Positions 29,565-41,047 of a DNA stretch of 64,000 nt are shown one piece after another (position 1 is the first letter of the stretch; each line of letters opens with the position of its first letter). The stretch is from positions 10,786 through 74,785 of the forward strand of contig NZ_JYOA01000011.1 of the NCBI RefSeq assembly GCF_000955805.1, read 5' to 3'. A program made the translations under genes and the position numbers. A model generated the notes under the pieces. That model ran no database searches. It saw only the letters and a list, made by a program, of their open reading frames with translations, and was not told the origin of the DNA. This stretch comes from Pseudomonas sp. 21 (GTDB lineage: Bacteria > Pseudomonadota > Gammaproteobacteria > Pseudomonadales > Pseudomonadaceae).

Positions 29565-30917
29565 ATGCATATCCACATCCTCGGCATCTGCGGCACCTTC
29601 ATGGGCTCGCTGGCCGTCCTGGCCAAGGAGCTGGGCCACCGCGTGACCGGTTCCGACGCCAACGTCTACCCGCCCATGAGCACCCAGCTGCAAGCCCAGG
29701 GCATCGAGCTGATGCAGGGCTACGACCCCGCGCACCTGGAGCCGGCCCCGGACCTGGTGGTGGTCGGCAACGCGCTGTCGCGCGGCAACCCCGCCGTGGA
29801 ATACGTCCTCAACAAGGGCCTGCCCTATGTGTCCGGTCCGCAGTGGCTGGCTGACCACGTGCTGCAGGGCCGCTGGGTCCTGGCGGCTGCCGGCACCCAC
29901 GGCAAGACCACCACCAGCAGCATGCTGGCCTGGGTGCTGGAGCATGCCGGCATGAGCCCGGGCTTCCTGATCGGCGGTGTGCCGCAGAACTTCGGCGTCT
30001 CCGCGCGACTGGGCGGCACGCCGTTCTTCGTGGTCGAGGCCGACGAGTACGACAGCGCCTTCTTCGACAAGCGCTCCAAGTTCGTCCACTACCACCCGCG
30101 CACGGCGATCCTCAACAACCTGGAATTCGACCACGCGGATATCTTCCCCGACCTGGCCGCCATCGAGCGGCAGTTCCACCACCTGGTGCGGACCATCCCC
30201 GGCGAAGGCCTGGTCATCCACCCCACCTCCGAAACCGCGCTCAAGCGCGTGATCGGCATGGGCTGCTGGACGCCGGTACAGACCACCGGCGAAGGCGGCC
30301 AGTGGCAGGCGCGCCTGCTCAGCGAAGACGGCTCGCACTTCGAAGTCCTGTTCGACGGCAAACCCCAGGGCACCGTGGACTGGGAACTGACCGGCCAGCA
30401 CAACGTCGCCAACGCCCTGGCCTGCCTCGCGGCGGCCCGCCATGTCGGCGTGGTGCCGGAGCTGGGCTGCGCCGCGCTGTCGGCCTTCAAGAGCGTCAAG
30501 CGACGCATGGAGAAGGTTGCCGAGGTCAAGGGCATCACCATCTATGACGACTTCGCCCACCACCCGACCGCCATCGCCACCACCCTCGACGGCCTGCGCA
30601 AGCGCGTCGGTGATGCGAAGGTGATCGCCGTGGTCGAGCCACGCTCCAACTCCATGAAGCTCGGCGCCCACCGCGACGGCCTGCCGGAGTCCGTGGTGCA
30701 GGCCGACAACGTGTTCTGGTACGCCCCGCCGAACCTCGGCTGGGACCTGGCCGCCACCGTCGCCGGCTCCACCGTGCCCACGCAAGTGTGCGACTCGCTG
30801 GAAGCCATCATCGAGGGCGTGAAGGCCATCGCCACGCCGGGCACCCAGGTGGTGGTCATGAGCAACGGCGGCTTCGGCGGCCTGCACGGCAAGCTGGCCC
30901 AGGCACTGGAGGGCTGA
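29565..30917 (+). CDS. mpl: UDP-N-acetylmuramate:L-alanyl-gamma-D-glutamyl-meso-diaminopimelate ligase
   Basis: 450 aa. Mur-ligase family recycling enzyme that reattaches the murein tripeptide to UDP-MurNAc. N-terminal Rossmann motif [17 protein letters not shown]-binding loop AGTHGKTTT (residues 109-117), [16 protein letters not shown] and [12 protein letters not shown]. Start at 29565 after CAGGAG. Three nucleotides separate its stop region from ubiX, so they form an operon. Confidence 0.96.
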   Translation: MHIHILGICGTFMGSLAVLAKELGHRVTGSDANVYPPMSTQLQAQGIELMQGYDPAHLEPAPDLVVVGNALSRGNPAVEYVLNKGLPYVSGPQWLADHVLQGRWVLAAAGTHGKTTTSSMLAWVLEHAGMSPGFLIGGVPQNFGVSARLGGTPFFVVEADEYDSAFFDKRSKFVHYHPRTAILNNLEFDHADIFPDLAAIERQFHHLVRTIPGEGLVIHPTSETALKRVIGMGCWTPVQTTGEGGQWQARLLSEDGSHFEVLFDGKPQGTVDWELTGQHNVANALACLAAARHVGVVPELGCAALSAFKSVKRRMEKVAEVKGITIYDDFAHHPTAIATTLDGLRKRVGDAKVIAVVEPRSNSMKLGAHRDGLPESVVQADNVFWYAPPNLGWDLAATVAGSTVPTQVCDSLEAIIEGVKAIATPGTQVVVMSNGGFGGLHGKLAQALEG

Positions 30918-30919
30918 GC

Positions 30920-31549
30920 ATGGCCGGAGCCGAACGCGTCACCCTCGCCATGACCGGTGCCTCGGGCGCCCAGTACGGCCTGCGCCTGCTCGACTGCCTG
31001 GTGCAGGAAGACCGCGAGGTGCACTTCCTCATCTCCAAGGCCGCGCAACTGGTGGTGGCCACCGAGACCGACGTGACCCTGCCGAGCAAGCCGCAGGCGA
31101 TGCAGGCTTTCTTGAGCGAATACACCGGCGCCGCGCCGGGGCAGATCCGCGTGTACGGCAAGGAAGACTGGATGGCCCCGGTGGCCTCCGGCTCCGGCGC
31201 ACCGAGTGCGATGGTGGTGGTGCCCTGCTCGACGGGGACGCTCTCGGCCATCGCCACCGGCGCCTGCAACAACCTGATCGAACGCGCCGCCGATGTGGCG
31301 CTGAAGGAGCGCCGCCAGCTGATCCTGGTGCCGCGCGAGGCGCCGTTCTCCAGCATCCACCTGGAGAACATGCTCAAGCTGTCCAATATGGGCGCAGTGA
31401 TCCTGCCGGCTGCTCCGGGCTTCTATCACCAGCCGCAGACGGTGGACGACCTGATCGACTTCGTCGTCGCGCGCATCCTCAATCAGCTGGGCATTCCCCA
31501 GGACATGCTGCCGCGCTGGGGCGAACACCATCTTGTCAGTGACGAATAA
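30920..31549 (+). CDS. ubiX: Flavin prenyltransferase UbiX
   Basis: 209 aa. Makes prenylated FMN for the UbiD decarboxylase in ubiquinone synthesis. Flavin-binding [20 protein letters not shown], conserved [21 protein letters not shown] split at [11 protein letters not shown], and [19 protein letters not shown] with the catalytic region. It follows mpl by 2 nt. Confidence 0.95.
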   Translation: MAGAERVTLAMTGASGAQYGLRLLDCLVQEDREVHFLISKAAQLVVATETDVTLPSKPQAMQAFLSEYTGAAPGQIRVYGKEDWMAPVASGSGAPSAMVVVPCSTGTLSAIATGACNNLIERAADVALKERRQLILVPREAPFSSIHLENMLKLSNMGAVILPAAPGFYHQPQTVDDLIDFVVARILNQLGIPQDMLPRWGEHHLVSDE

Positions 31550-31826
31550 GCTCCTCGCCGCCCTGCTGCTGTTGCAACTGGGCGGCTGCGCCACCGTGAA
31601 GACCCTCAACGACAGCCGCCCCGGCGATCCGCTGATCTACGCCGGCACCCGGCTGGACTGGTATTCGCTCAATGGCGGCTGTTGCCCGAAGGATCACTTT
31701 GGCACCGACGCGCCGGCCTATCCCGGCCTCGACCTGCCGGGCAGTGCGCTACTGGATACCTTGCTGCTGCCGCTGTCGATCGCCGCGGAACTGGGGGTTG
31801 GCCTGCAGGTGTGGGGCGGGAACTAG
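31539..31826 (+). CDS. YceK/YidQ-family small lipoprotein
   Basis: About 95 aa. Lipoprotein signal with lipobox LGGC ([16 protein letters not shown]) and a YceK-like body ([20 protein letters not shown], then [19 protein letters not shown]). The residues after the lipidated Cys (A, T) predict outer-membrane sorting. The GTG at 31539 is the best start, overlapping the ubiX 3' end by 11 nt; TTG at 31533 is also possible. Function unknown. Confidence 0.8.
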   Translation: MTNKLLAALLLLQLGGCATVKTLNDSRPGDPLIYAGTRLDWYSLNGGCCPKDHFGTDAPAYPGLDLPGSALLDTLLLPLSIAAELGVGLQVWGGN

Positions 31827-31872
31827 CCCCGCTCCGACGCTGGCGCCCGTGTACCCGGCCGGCAGGGGTTAC

Positions 31873-32007
31873 CTGTAGGAGCGGGCCACGCCCGCGATCA
31901 CGGACAAAGTCCGCGCCCACATGCGCGCACGATGCGGACCGGCTGGATGGCAACTCCCCTGCAATGGCGCCTGCCGGCGCCTTCGCGGGCATGGCCCGCT
32001 CCTACAG
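31873..32007. repeat. REP pair
   Basis: Inverted REP copies (TGTAGGAGCGGGCCACGCC at the left; its complement ending CCCGCTCCTACAG at the right) enclosing ~90 nt with internal GGACAAAGTCC. Located between two convergent genes. Confidence 0.8.
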
Positions 32008-32043
32008 GGTGCGCTGTCTCGCGAAGGCCGGGGAGGATGGTGG

Positions 32044-32685
32044 TTACTTGCCGAGCTTGCGCAATTCGTCCGATTCGACGACGCGGGTGCCCTTGCCGGT
32101 TTCCAGCGCCAGGCGCCAGAGCGCGCGGGCCAGGGCGATGGCTTCGATGCCGTGCAGCTTGCCCGGCAGGATGCGCGAGAAGGGCGCGGCGAGCAGTTCG
32201 GCGAGGCGGATTTCCTCGCGCTGCCCCAGCAGCAGTGACGGCCGCGCGATGGTCAGTTGCTGCCAGCCTTGCTGGCGCAGGGCATCTTCCAGTTCGCCCT
32301 TGACCCGGCTGTAGAAGATCGACGACTTGCTGTCCGCACCCAGCGCGCTGACCACGATGTAGTGCCGCGCGCCGAGGGCCAGGCCGCGCTCGCCCAGGGC
32401 CAGCGGCAGGTCGTAGTCGACACTGCGGAAAGCTTCCTCGGAGCCGGCCTCCTTGAGCGTGGTGCCCAGGCAGCAGAACACCGTGTCCACCGGCTGGACC
32501 AGGTGCGGGATGAGCTCGGCCAGCGGGCCGATGGGATTGTCCAGGCGTGGATGCTCCGCCAGCTTCCTTCGGGCCGGGGCGATGACGCGCTTGACCGTGG
32601 GTTCGTTGAGCATGCGGTCGAGCAGGTGCTCACCGGTCAGGCCGGTGGCGCCAGCTAGCAGGATATTCGTCGGTTTCGAGTACAT
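32044..32685 (-). CDS. NAD(P)H-binding atypical SDR oxidoreductase
   Basis: 213 aa. N-terminal nucleotide motif [20 protein letters not shown], then [20 protein letters not shown] and [20 protein letters not shown] with a Y-x-x-x-K type catalytic pair. It resembles HTATIP2/YwnB-like SDRs (semialdehyde-dehydrogenase-like fold). Substrate unknown. Monocistronic, 31 nt downstream of the MORN-protease gene on the same strand. Confidence 0.85.
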   Translation of the reverse strand: MYSKPTNILLAGATGLTGEHLLDRMLNEPTVKRVIAPARRKLAEHPRLDNPIGPLAELIPHLVQPVDTVFCCLGTTLKEAGSEEAFRSVDYDLPLALGERGLALGARHYIVVSALGADSKSSIFYSRVKGELEDALRQQGWQQLTIARPSLLLGQREEIRLAELLAAPFSRILPGKLHGIEAIALARALWRLALETGKGTRVVESDELRKLGK

Positions 32686-32715
32686 CTGTGTTTCCCCTCT
32701 GACACACTTTCCAGC

Positions 32716-34446
32716 TTAGTTGTCGCCTTGTCCTTTTGCCTGCGCATCGTTGCTGCCGAGCGCCAGGGCTCCGTGCGACTGCTGTGCACGCAGGGCCTGC
32801 CAGCGAGTAATGACCGCTTCCGGTGCCCAGAGTTGCGGCTCCGATGGCTCGAACTCTTCCTCCTTCTCGCGCTGGGCCACGGTGGCGCTGGCCAGCTTGA
32901 ACGCCTGCCGGAGGTCGTCGGTCTGCTGGAAGGCCTTGGCAAAGAGCGCATCGCCGAAGTAAGTGAAGTCCGCCTCCTCGGAGCAGCCGAAGGACACCCG
33001 GTCGCTGCGCGCGGCGGTCATGATCAGGGTCTTGTCGTCCTTGAGCGCGGGGATGAAACCGCCGCTGTAGCAGGCGGAGATCACCAGTACCTTGTAGCGG
33101 TCCTTGAGCGGGGCGAGCAGCGTGGCCAGCTCGCTGGCCGGCAGGTCGTCGAGCTTCAGGCCCGGCATGTCGAGCACCAGCTGATGGTCATGGGAGCCGT
33201 GGCTGGTCAGGTAGATGAACACCAGGTCCTCCGGGCCGCTGCGCTCGGCAATGGTGCGCAGGGTGCGGGCGAGGGTTTCGCGGGTGGCCATGGGGCGGTC
33301 GGCCAGGTGATCGCGGTGGTTCACCAGGCGTACCACGCCGCGCGCACCGAAGCGATTACCGAGCAGGTTGGCGACGTAGTCGGCCTCACGCAGGAACACG
33401 CTCTGCTTGCCGTCGCCGCCCAGGCTGACGCCGTAGAGCTCGATCGCAGGCGTGGACGCGGGGACGGCCGCCAGCGCCTTGTCCAGCAGCGCGCCTTGCT
33501 CCAGCAGGCCCACTTCCAGAGGGTTGGGCAGCCGCTTGCCAGCGGCGTCCTGGCGTAGCTGGCCGGCATTCCAGGTGCCTTTCTGCACACTGCCGTCGCG
33601 GCGGGTGAGGGTGCCTTCTCCGGAGTATTCGCCACGGGCAAAGCCGCCGGTGTAGACCTGGCCATCGGCGCGGGTCAGCGTGCCCTGGCCGTCGAAGCGC
33701 CAGAAGCGGAAGTCGCCCCGGTAGCGGCTGCCGTCGGCACCGATGAACTCGCCCGGCCCGCTCAGCGCGCCGGCCTTGAAGCGGCCGAACCAGACATCGC
33801 CGTCGGCGTTCTGGAAGCGTCCGGTTCCGTCGAACTGGTCGTTGCGGAACTCGCCGCTGTACTGGTCGCCCGCGTCGTCGCGGAAGATGCCCTTGCCTTC
33901 GAGCACGCCGTTCTTGAACGGGCCGCTGTACTGGTTGCCCAGGCTGTCGCGGCGAGCCCCTTCGCCGTTGGCTTCGCCCCTGGCGAAGGCACCCTGATGG
34001 CGGGTGCCATCGGGCTGCTCGAGGCTGCCCAGGCCTTCGTAACGCCCCTTGCGGAAGCCGCCGCTGTAGGTGGTGCCGCCCTGGGAAATCCGCCCTTCGC
34101 CGTCGAATTCGCCGCGCTTGAACTGGCCTTCGTAGAAGCTGCCGTCGGCATATTGCAGGCGGCCGCGACCGTCGAACAGGCCGTCGCGGAACTCACCTTC
34201 GTAGCTCGTGCCGTTGCCGTCGTTCCACTTGCCCTGGCCGCTCTGCAGGCCCTTGTCGAAGCCGCCCTCGTACCAGGCGCCATTGCTGTAGTCCAGCCGA
34301 CCCGGCCCTTGCAGCTGGCCGTTCACCAGCTCGCCACGGTAGCGCGCGCCGTCGGGCAGGCGGGCGTCCGGGGGCGTCAGCGGTTCGCCTTCGCCGCAGG
34401 CGGTCAGGAGCAGGGCGAGGCTCAAGGGCAGGAGTTGGCGTGGCAT
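32716..34446 (-). CDS. Lipoprotein with 12 MORN repeats and a C13/caspase-like protease domain
   Basis: 576 aa. Lipobox LTAC with Cys17 as lipidation site. Residues ~33-298 hold about 12 consecutive ~23-aa MORN repeats (pattern DGxxYxGxFxxGxxxGxGxL). Residues ~310-540 form a C13 (legumain/GPI-transamidase-like) caspase-fold domain with catalytic pair His416 (YLTSHGSHD) and Cys459 (VISACYSGG). Residues after Cys17 (G, E) do not signal inner-membrane retention, so outer-membrane anchoring is predicted. Substrate and trigger are unknown. It is separated from the MaoC gene by a terminator, so it has its own promoter. Confidence 0.88.
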   Translation of the reverse strand: MPRQLLPLSLALLLTACGEGEPLTPPDARLPDGARYRGELVNGQLQGPGRLDYSNGAWYEGGFDKGLQSGQGKWNDGNGTSYEGEFRDGLFDGRGRLQYADGSFYEGQFKRGEFDGEGRISQGGTTYSGGFRKGRYEGLGSLEQPDGTRHQGAFARGEANGEGARRDSLGNQYSGPFKNGVLEGKGIFRDDAGDQYSGEFRNDQFDGTGRFQNADGDVWFGRFKAGALSGPGEFIGADGSRYRGDFRFWRFDGQGTLTRADGQVYTGGFARGEYSGEGTLTRRDGSVQKGTWNAGQLRQDAAGKRLPNPLEVGLLEQGALLDKALAAVPASTPAIELYGVSLGGDGKQSVFLREADYVANLLGNRFGARGVVRLVNHRDHLADRPMATRETLARTLRTIAERSGPEDLVFIYLTSHGSHDHQLVLDMPGLKLDDLPASELATLLAPLKDRYKVLVISACYSGGFIPALKDDKTLIMTAARSDRVSFGCSEEADFTYFGDALFAKAFQQTDDLRQAFKLASATVAQREKEEEFEPSEPQLWAPEAVITRWQALRAQQSHGALALGSNDAQAKGQGDN

Positions 34447-34490
34447 CGGGACTCTCGAATCGACGGTGGGGCGTAGATTGAGTGTGACGT

Positions 34491-34518
34491 AAAAAAGCCC
34501 GCGGACGCGGGCTTTTTT
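34491..34518 (-). terminator. Rho-independent terminator of the MaoC gene
   Basis: AAAAAAGCCCGC-GGAC-GCGGGCTTTTTT, 22 nt after the MaoC stop; symmetric, so active in both directions. Confidence 0.88.
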
Positions 34519-34539
34519 CTCAGCGTTGTGCCCGATCCG

Positions 34540-34995
34540 TCAGACGAAGCACAGGCTCAGCGATTCGGCGATGTAGGCTGGCTTGGGCAGCCCTTCGATC
34601 TCCAGGGTGCAGCGCGCCTTGATCAGCCACTGGCCGGGATTCTTCTCGGTGATGTCGGTGATGGTCACCTGCAGGCGCACGCGCGAATCCACCGGTACCG
34701 GCTGGATGAAACGCACGCTGTCCAGGCCGTAGTTGACCACCATCTTGGGGTTCTCCGGCAGGACCAGCAGGCCCTCGCAGAGCTTGGGGATCAGCGACAG
34801 CGACAGGAAACCGTGGGCGATGGTGCCGCCGAAGGGCGTCTTCTTCGCCTTCTCCGGGTCGACGTGGATGAACTGGTGGTCCTCGGTGCACTCGGCGAAC
34901 TGGTTGATGCGCTGTTGATCGACGGTGATCCACTGCGAATGGCCCAGGTCCTTGCCGATGTAGTCCTTCAGTGCGCTTACGGGTACGAATGCCAT
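34540..34995 (-). CDS. MaoC-family (R)-specific enoyl-CoA hydratase-like protein
   Basis: 151 aa, single hot-dog domain. Hydratase-2 motif with Asp39 and His44 (FAECTEDHQFIHVDPEKA) followed by FGGTIAHGFLSLSL. It is likely to hydrate enoyl-CoA esters; a specific pathway is not indicated by the neighbours. It carries its own terminator downstream. Confidence 0.9.
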   Translation of the reverse strand: MAFVPVSALKDYIGKDLGHSQWITVDQQRINQFAECTEDHQFIHVDPEKAKKTPFGGTIAHGFLSLSLIPKLCEGLLVLPENPKMVVNYGLDSVRFIQPVPVDSRVRLQVTITDITEKNPGQWLIKARCTLEIEGLPKPAYIAESLSLCFV

Positions 34996-35174
34996 GTTTC
35001 CTCCGGGGATATCGTTGTTCTTCTAGTGCGGCCTGCGTAAGAGTCCGACAACAGATCAGCATGGGGTCCGCGGCCGGTCAAGCCGCAGCGGCATTCATGC
35101 TTTGGGCGAATGCCGAGCCATAGCGGGCGCCGGGCGGGCATAATGGCGGCTCCTTGCGCTGGAGATGTTCCCTG

Positions 35175-35537
35175 ATGTTGCTACGCGGCCTGACCTGGCT
35201 GGTGCTGTTCCAACTGCTCGGCACGGGCCTGAATGCTCTCATCCTGCACATGATCCCCGGCCCGATCATTGGGCTGGTGCTGCTGTTCGCCTTCCTGGTG
35301 TGGAACGGCGAGGTGAGCAAGCCGGTGAACGAGGCGGCCGCTTCGCTGCTGCGCTACCTGCCGTTGTTGCTGGTGCCGGCGGCGGTGGGGGTGATGGCCT
35401 ATGCGAAGCAGATCGCCGCGGACTTCTGGGCGATCGCCGGGGCGCTGGCGCTGTCGCTGCTGGTGTCCTTCGTGTTCGCCGGCTGGCTGATGCAGAAGCT
35501 CATCGACCGCCAGCGCAAGCAGAAGGAGGGCGCGTGA
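35175..35537 (+). CDS. CidA/LrgA-family holin-like membrane protein
   Basis: 120 aa with four hydrophobic segments (LTWLVLFQLLGTGLNALIL, PGPIIGLVLLFAFLVW, LLVPAAVGVMAYAKQ, LALSLLVSFVFAGWLM). The PGPIIGLVLL motif is characteristic. Start ATG at 35175 after CTGGAG. Its stop overlaps the lrgB-type start (TGATG). CidA/LrgA proteins modulate murein hydrolase release or small-molecule (pyruvate) transport; the role here is open. Confidence 0.87.
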   Translation: MLLRGLTWLVLFQLLGTGLNALILHMIPGPIIGLVLLFAFLVWNGEVSKPVNEAAASLLRYLPLLLVPAAVGVMAYAKQIAADFWAIAGALALSLLVSFVFAGWLMQKLIDRQRKQKEGA

Positions 35538-36250
35538 TGTTCGACTGGCAAGGCGCGCTCGACTCCGTCATCCACCATCCCCTGTTCTGCGTCGGCGTGA
35601 CCCTCGGCGCCTACCAGCTGGCGCTGGCCGCCTACGAGCGCACGCGCTGGGTGTTCCTGCAGCCGGTGCTGGTGTCGATGCTGATCGTCATCGCGGTGCT
35701 GCTGGCCTGCGGCATCGACTACGCGGAATACAGCAACAGCGCCAAGGTGCTGACCATCCTCCTCGGCCCCGCGACCGTCGCGCTGGCGGTGCCGCTGTTC
35801 CTCAACCTGAAACGCATCCGCCAGCTGTTCTGGCCGACGCTGATCACCCTGCTGGTTGGTGGGCTGTTCGCCACCGCGCTGGGTATCGGCCTGGGCTGGC
35901 TGTTCGGCGTCGACCACGAATTGCTGATGAGCCTGGCGCCCAAGTCGGTGACCTCGCCCATCGCCATGCTGGTGGCCAGCCAGATCGGCGGCGTGGCGGC
36001 GCTGGCGGCGGTGTTCGTGCTGATCACCGGCGTGCTCGGCGCCATCCTCGGCCCGGAACTGCTGCGCCGCTTCGGCATCCACCATCCGGCTGCGCAAGGC
36101 ATGGCGCTGGGCATGACCGCCCACGCCGTAGGCACCTCCCGCGCCCTGCAGGAGGGCGAGGAATGCGGTGCCTTCGCCGCCCTGGCGATGAGCCTGATGG
36201 GCGTGGCCACCGCTGTGCTGCTACCGTTGGCGGTAGCACTGATCGCCTGA
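35537..36250 (+). CDS. LrgB/CidB-family membrane protein
   Basis: 237 aa, multiple transmembrane helices. LrgB signature KVLTILLGPATVALAVPLF, then LAPKSVTSPIAMLVASQIGG, and GLAMGMTAHAVGT-like sequence (MALGMTAHAVGTSRALQEGE). Translationally coupled to the CidA/LrgA gene; the pair forms a membrane complex. Confidence 0.92.
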   Translation: MFDWQGALDSVIHHPLFCVGVTLGAYQLALAAYERTRWVFLQPVLVSMLIVIAVLLACGIDYAEYSNSAKVLTILLGPATVALAVPLFLNLKRIRQLFWPTLITLLVGGLFATALGIGLGWLFGVDHELLMSLAPKSVTSPIAMLVASQIGGVAALAAVFVLITGVLGAILGPELLRRFGIHHPAAQGMALGMTAHAVGTSRALQEGEECGAFAALAMSLMGVATAVLLPLAVALIA

Positions 36251-36268
36251 TTGCCCAATGGAGTACCC

Positions 36269-36859
36269 ATGAGTTTCCCGCTCTTCCCCCTCAATACCGT
36301 GCTGTTCCCCGGCTGCCGCCTCGACCTGCAGATATTCGAGGCGCGCTACCTGGACATGATCGGCCGCTGCATGAAGAAGAACGGCGGGTTCGGCGTGGTG
36401 GCCATCGTCGAGGGCGAGGAAGTCGGCGATGCGCCGGAGCGCTACAGCCTGGTTGGCTGCGAAGCACACATCAAGGACTGGAAGCAGCAGTCCAACGGCC
36501 TGCTGGGCATCCGGGTCGAGGGCGGGCGGCGCTTTCGTGTGCTTTCCGCCAATGTGCAGACGGACCAGCTGACGGTGGCTGAAGTGGCGTGGCTGGACGA
36601 GCAGCCGGACCGGCCGCTGACCAAGGAACACGACGACCTCGCCGCACTGCTCGAAGCGCTGTCCATGCACCCCATGGTCTCGGCGCTGGAGATGGGGGGC
36701 GAGGTCAACGGCCAGCAGGAACTGGCCTGCCAGCTCGCCTACCTGCTGCCCTTCGAGCGCGACCAGAAGCAGGTGCTGCTGGAAATGGGCGATCCGACGG
36801 TGCGTCTGGCGCGCATCCAGGTGCTGCTGGAGCAGTTGCAGGGCGATTTCGTCGCCTGA
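36269..36859 (+). CDS. LON peptidase substrate-binding-domain protein
   Basis: 196 aa. The N-terminal LON_substr_bdg domain stands alone, without ATPase or protease domains (FPLFPLNTVLFPGCRLDLQI, then FEARYLDMIGRCMKKNGGFG). Function unknown. TGGAG precedes the ATG at 36269, 18 nt after the lrgB stop, so it is probably in the same operon. Confidence 0.88.
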   Translation: MSFPLFPLNTVLFPGCRLDLQIFEARYLDMIGRCMKKNGGFGVVAIVEGEEVGDAPERYSLVGCEAHIKDWKQQSNGLLGIRVEGGRRFRVLSANVQTDQLTVAEVAWLDEQPDRPLTKEHDDLAALLEALSMHPMVSALEMGGEVNGQQELACQLAYLLPFERDQKQVLLEMGDPTVRLARIQVLLEQLQGDFVA

Positions 36860-36890
36860 CACGCCGGCTCACTCTTCACGCTTGCCTACC

Positions 36891-37024
36891 CTGTAGGAGC
36901 GGGCCATGCCCGCGAATGCGCCGGTAGGCGCCGCTGCATGGGATTCCCGTTCAACCTGTCGGCACGGTGCGTTCATGGCAACGCGGACCTTGTCCGCGAT
37001 CGCGGGCGCGGCCCGCTCCTACAA
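36891..37024. repeat. REP pair
   Basis: Inverted REP copies (CTGTAGGAGCGGGCCATGCC left; GCGGCCCGCTCCTACAAG right) enclosing ~90 nt, in the gap before the prp cluster. Confidence 0.8.
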
Positions 37025-37070
37025 GGGAACGCTGTGCGGATGAATCCGCTCCTGCGTGACCTGAAACGAC

Positions 37071-37092
37071 AAGGCCCGCTGATGCGGGCCTT
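37071..37092 (-). terminator. Terminator-like hairpin at the end of the prp operon
   Basis: AAGGCCCGC-TGAT-GCGGGCCTT, 25 nt beyond the prpF stop; only a short T tract follows on the minus strand, so efficiency is uncertain. Confidence 0.6.
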
Positions 37093-37116
37093 GTACTTTA
37101 CGGGTAGGGCGAGCGC

Positions 37117-38304
37117 TCAGAACGAATCGCCCGGCACTCGTACCCAACCTTCCATGAGGATGCGCGAGCTGCGGCTCATGATGGCCTTGGTCACGGTCCA
37201 CTCGCCGTTCACCTGCCTGGCCTCGGCGCCCACGCGCAGGGTGCCGGAAGGGTGGCCGAAGCGCACGGCGCTGCGCTCGCCACCGCCGGCGGCGAGGTTC
37301 ACCAGGGTGCCGGGGATGGCGGCGGCGGTGCCGATGGCCACGGCCGCGGTGCCCATCATGGCGTGGTGCAGCTTGCCCATGGACAACGCGCGTACCAGCA
37401 GGTCGATGTCGCCGGCCTGGACTTCCTTGCCGCTGGAGGTGACGTAGTTCTTCGCCGGCGCGACGAAGGCGATCTTCGGCGTGTGCTGGCGGGTCGCGGC
37501 TTCTTCAGGGGTCTTGATCAGGCCCATGCGCAGGGCGCCGGCGATGCGGAACTTCTCGAAGCGCGCCAGTTGCTCGGGGTCGCCATTGATCGCTTCGCGC
37601 AGCTCGGCGCCGGTGTAGCCGATGTCCTGGGCGTTGACGAAGATGGTGGGGATGCCGGCGGTGATCATGGTCGCCTTGAAGGTGCCGATGCCGGGCACTT
37701 CCAGGTCGTCCACCAGGTTGCCGGTGGGGAACATCGAGCCGCCGTCCTCGCCATCGTCGGACGGGTCGAGGAACTCCAGCACGATCTCGGCGGCGGGGAA
37801 GGTCACGCCGTCCAGTTCGAAGTCACCGGTTTCCTGGACCTGGCCGTTGCTGATCGGCACGTGGGCGATGATGGTCTTCTGGATATTCGCCTGCCAGATA
37901 CGCACTACGCAGGTGCCGTTGTCCGGGATGCGCGAGGGATCGACCAGGCCGGCGTGAATGGCGAAGGAGCCGGCGGCGGTGGAGAGGTTGCCGCAGTTGC
38001 CGCTCCAGTCGACGAAGGCCTTGTCGATGGAAATCTGCCCGTAGAGGTAGTCGACGTCGTGATCGGGCTGGGTGCTTTTCGACAGGATCACGCACTTGCT
38101 GGTGCTGGAGGTCGCGCCGCCCATGCCGTCGATGTGCGCGCTGTACGGGTCGGGGCTGCCGATCACGCGCATGAACAGCTGGTCACGGGCTTCACCGGGC
38201 ACCTGGCAACGCTCGGGCAGGTCCTGCAGGCGGAAGAACACGCCCTTGCTGGTGCCGCCGCGGATGTAGGTGGCGGGGATCTTCACTTGGGGTACGTGGG
38301 GCAT
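37117..38304 (-). CDS. prpF: 2-methylaconitate cis-trans isomerase PrpF
   Basis: 395 aa, full length. PrpF/AcnD-accessory family: IPATYIRGGTSKGVFFRLQD, then GATSSTSKCVILSKST and DWSGNCGNLSTAAGSFA. It isomerises the product of AcnD so that aconitase can hydrate it, completing the AcnD branch of the 2-methylcitrate cycle. Last gene of the cluster; prpD, which follows it in P. aeruginosa, is absent here. Confidence 0.94.
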   Translation of the reverse strand: MPHVPQVKIPATYIRGGTSKGVFFRLQDLPERCQVPGEARDQLFMRVIGSPDPYSAHIDGMGGATSSTSKCVILSKSTQPDHDVDYLYGQISIDKAFVDWSGNCGNLSTAAGSFAIHAGLVDPSRIPDNGTCVVRIWQANIQKTIIAHVPISNGQVQETGDFELDGVTFPAAEIVLEFLDPSDDGEDGGSMFPTGNLVDDLEVPGIGTFKATMITAGIPTIFVNAQDIGYTGAELREAINGDPEQLARFEKFRIAGALRMGLIKTPEEAATRQHTPKIAFVAPAKNYVTSSGKEVQAGDIDLLVRALSMGKLHHAMMGTAAVAIGTAAAIPGTLVNLAAGGGERSAVRFGHPSGTLRVGAEARQVNGEWTVTKAIMSRSSRILMEGWVRVPGDSF

Positions 38305-38327
38305 GGGGTACGTCCTGACAGATCAGT

Positions 38328-38396
38328 TGTAGGAGCGGGCCATGCCCGCGAAATCCCCGCGCGGAGGAAGGTCGCGGGCATGGCCCGCTCCTACAG
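38328..38396. repeat. REP pair between prpF and acnD
   Basis: Inverted REP copies (TTGTAGGAGCGGGCCATGCC and GGCATGGCCCGCTCCTACAG) with a short spacer, inside the prp operon. It may affect mRNA stability between the two cistrons. Confidence 0.8.
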
Positions 38397-38435
38397 GGTT
38401 CGATCCGGCACGCCGCGGGGCGTGCCGGAGTTACA

Positions 38436-41045
<2,610 letters not shown>

Positions 41046-41047
41046 GG

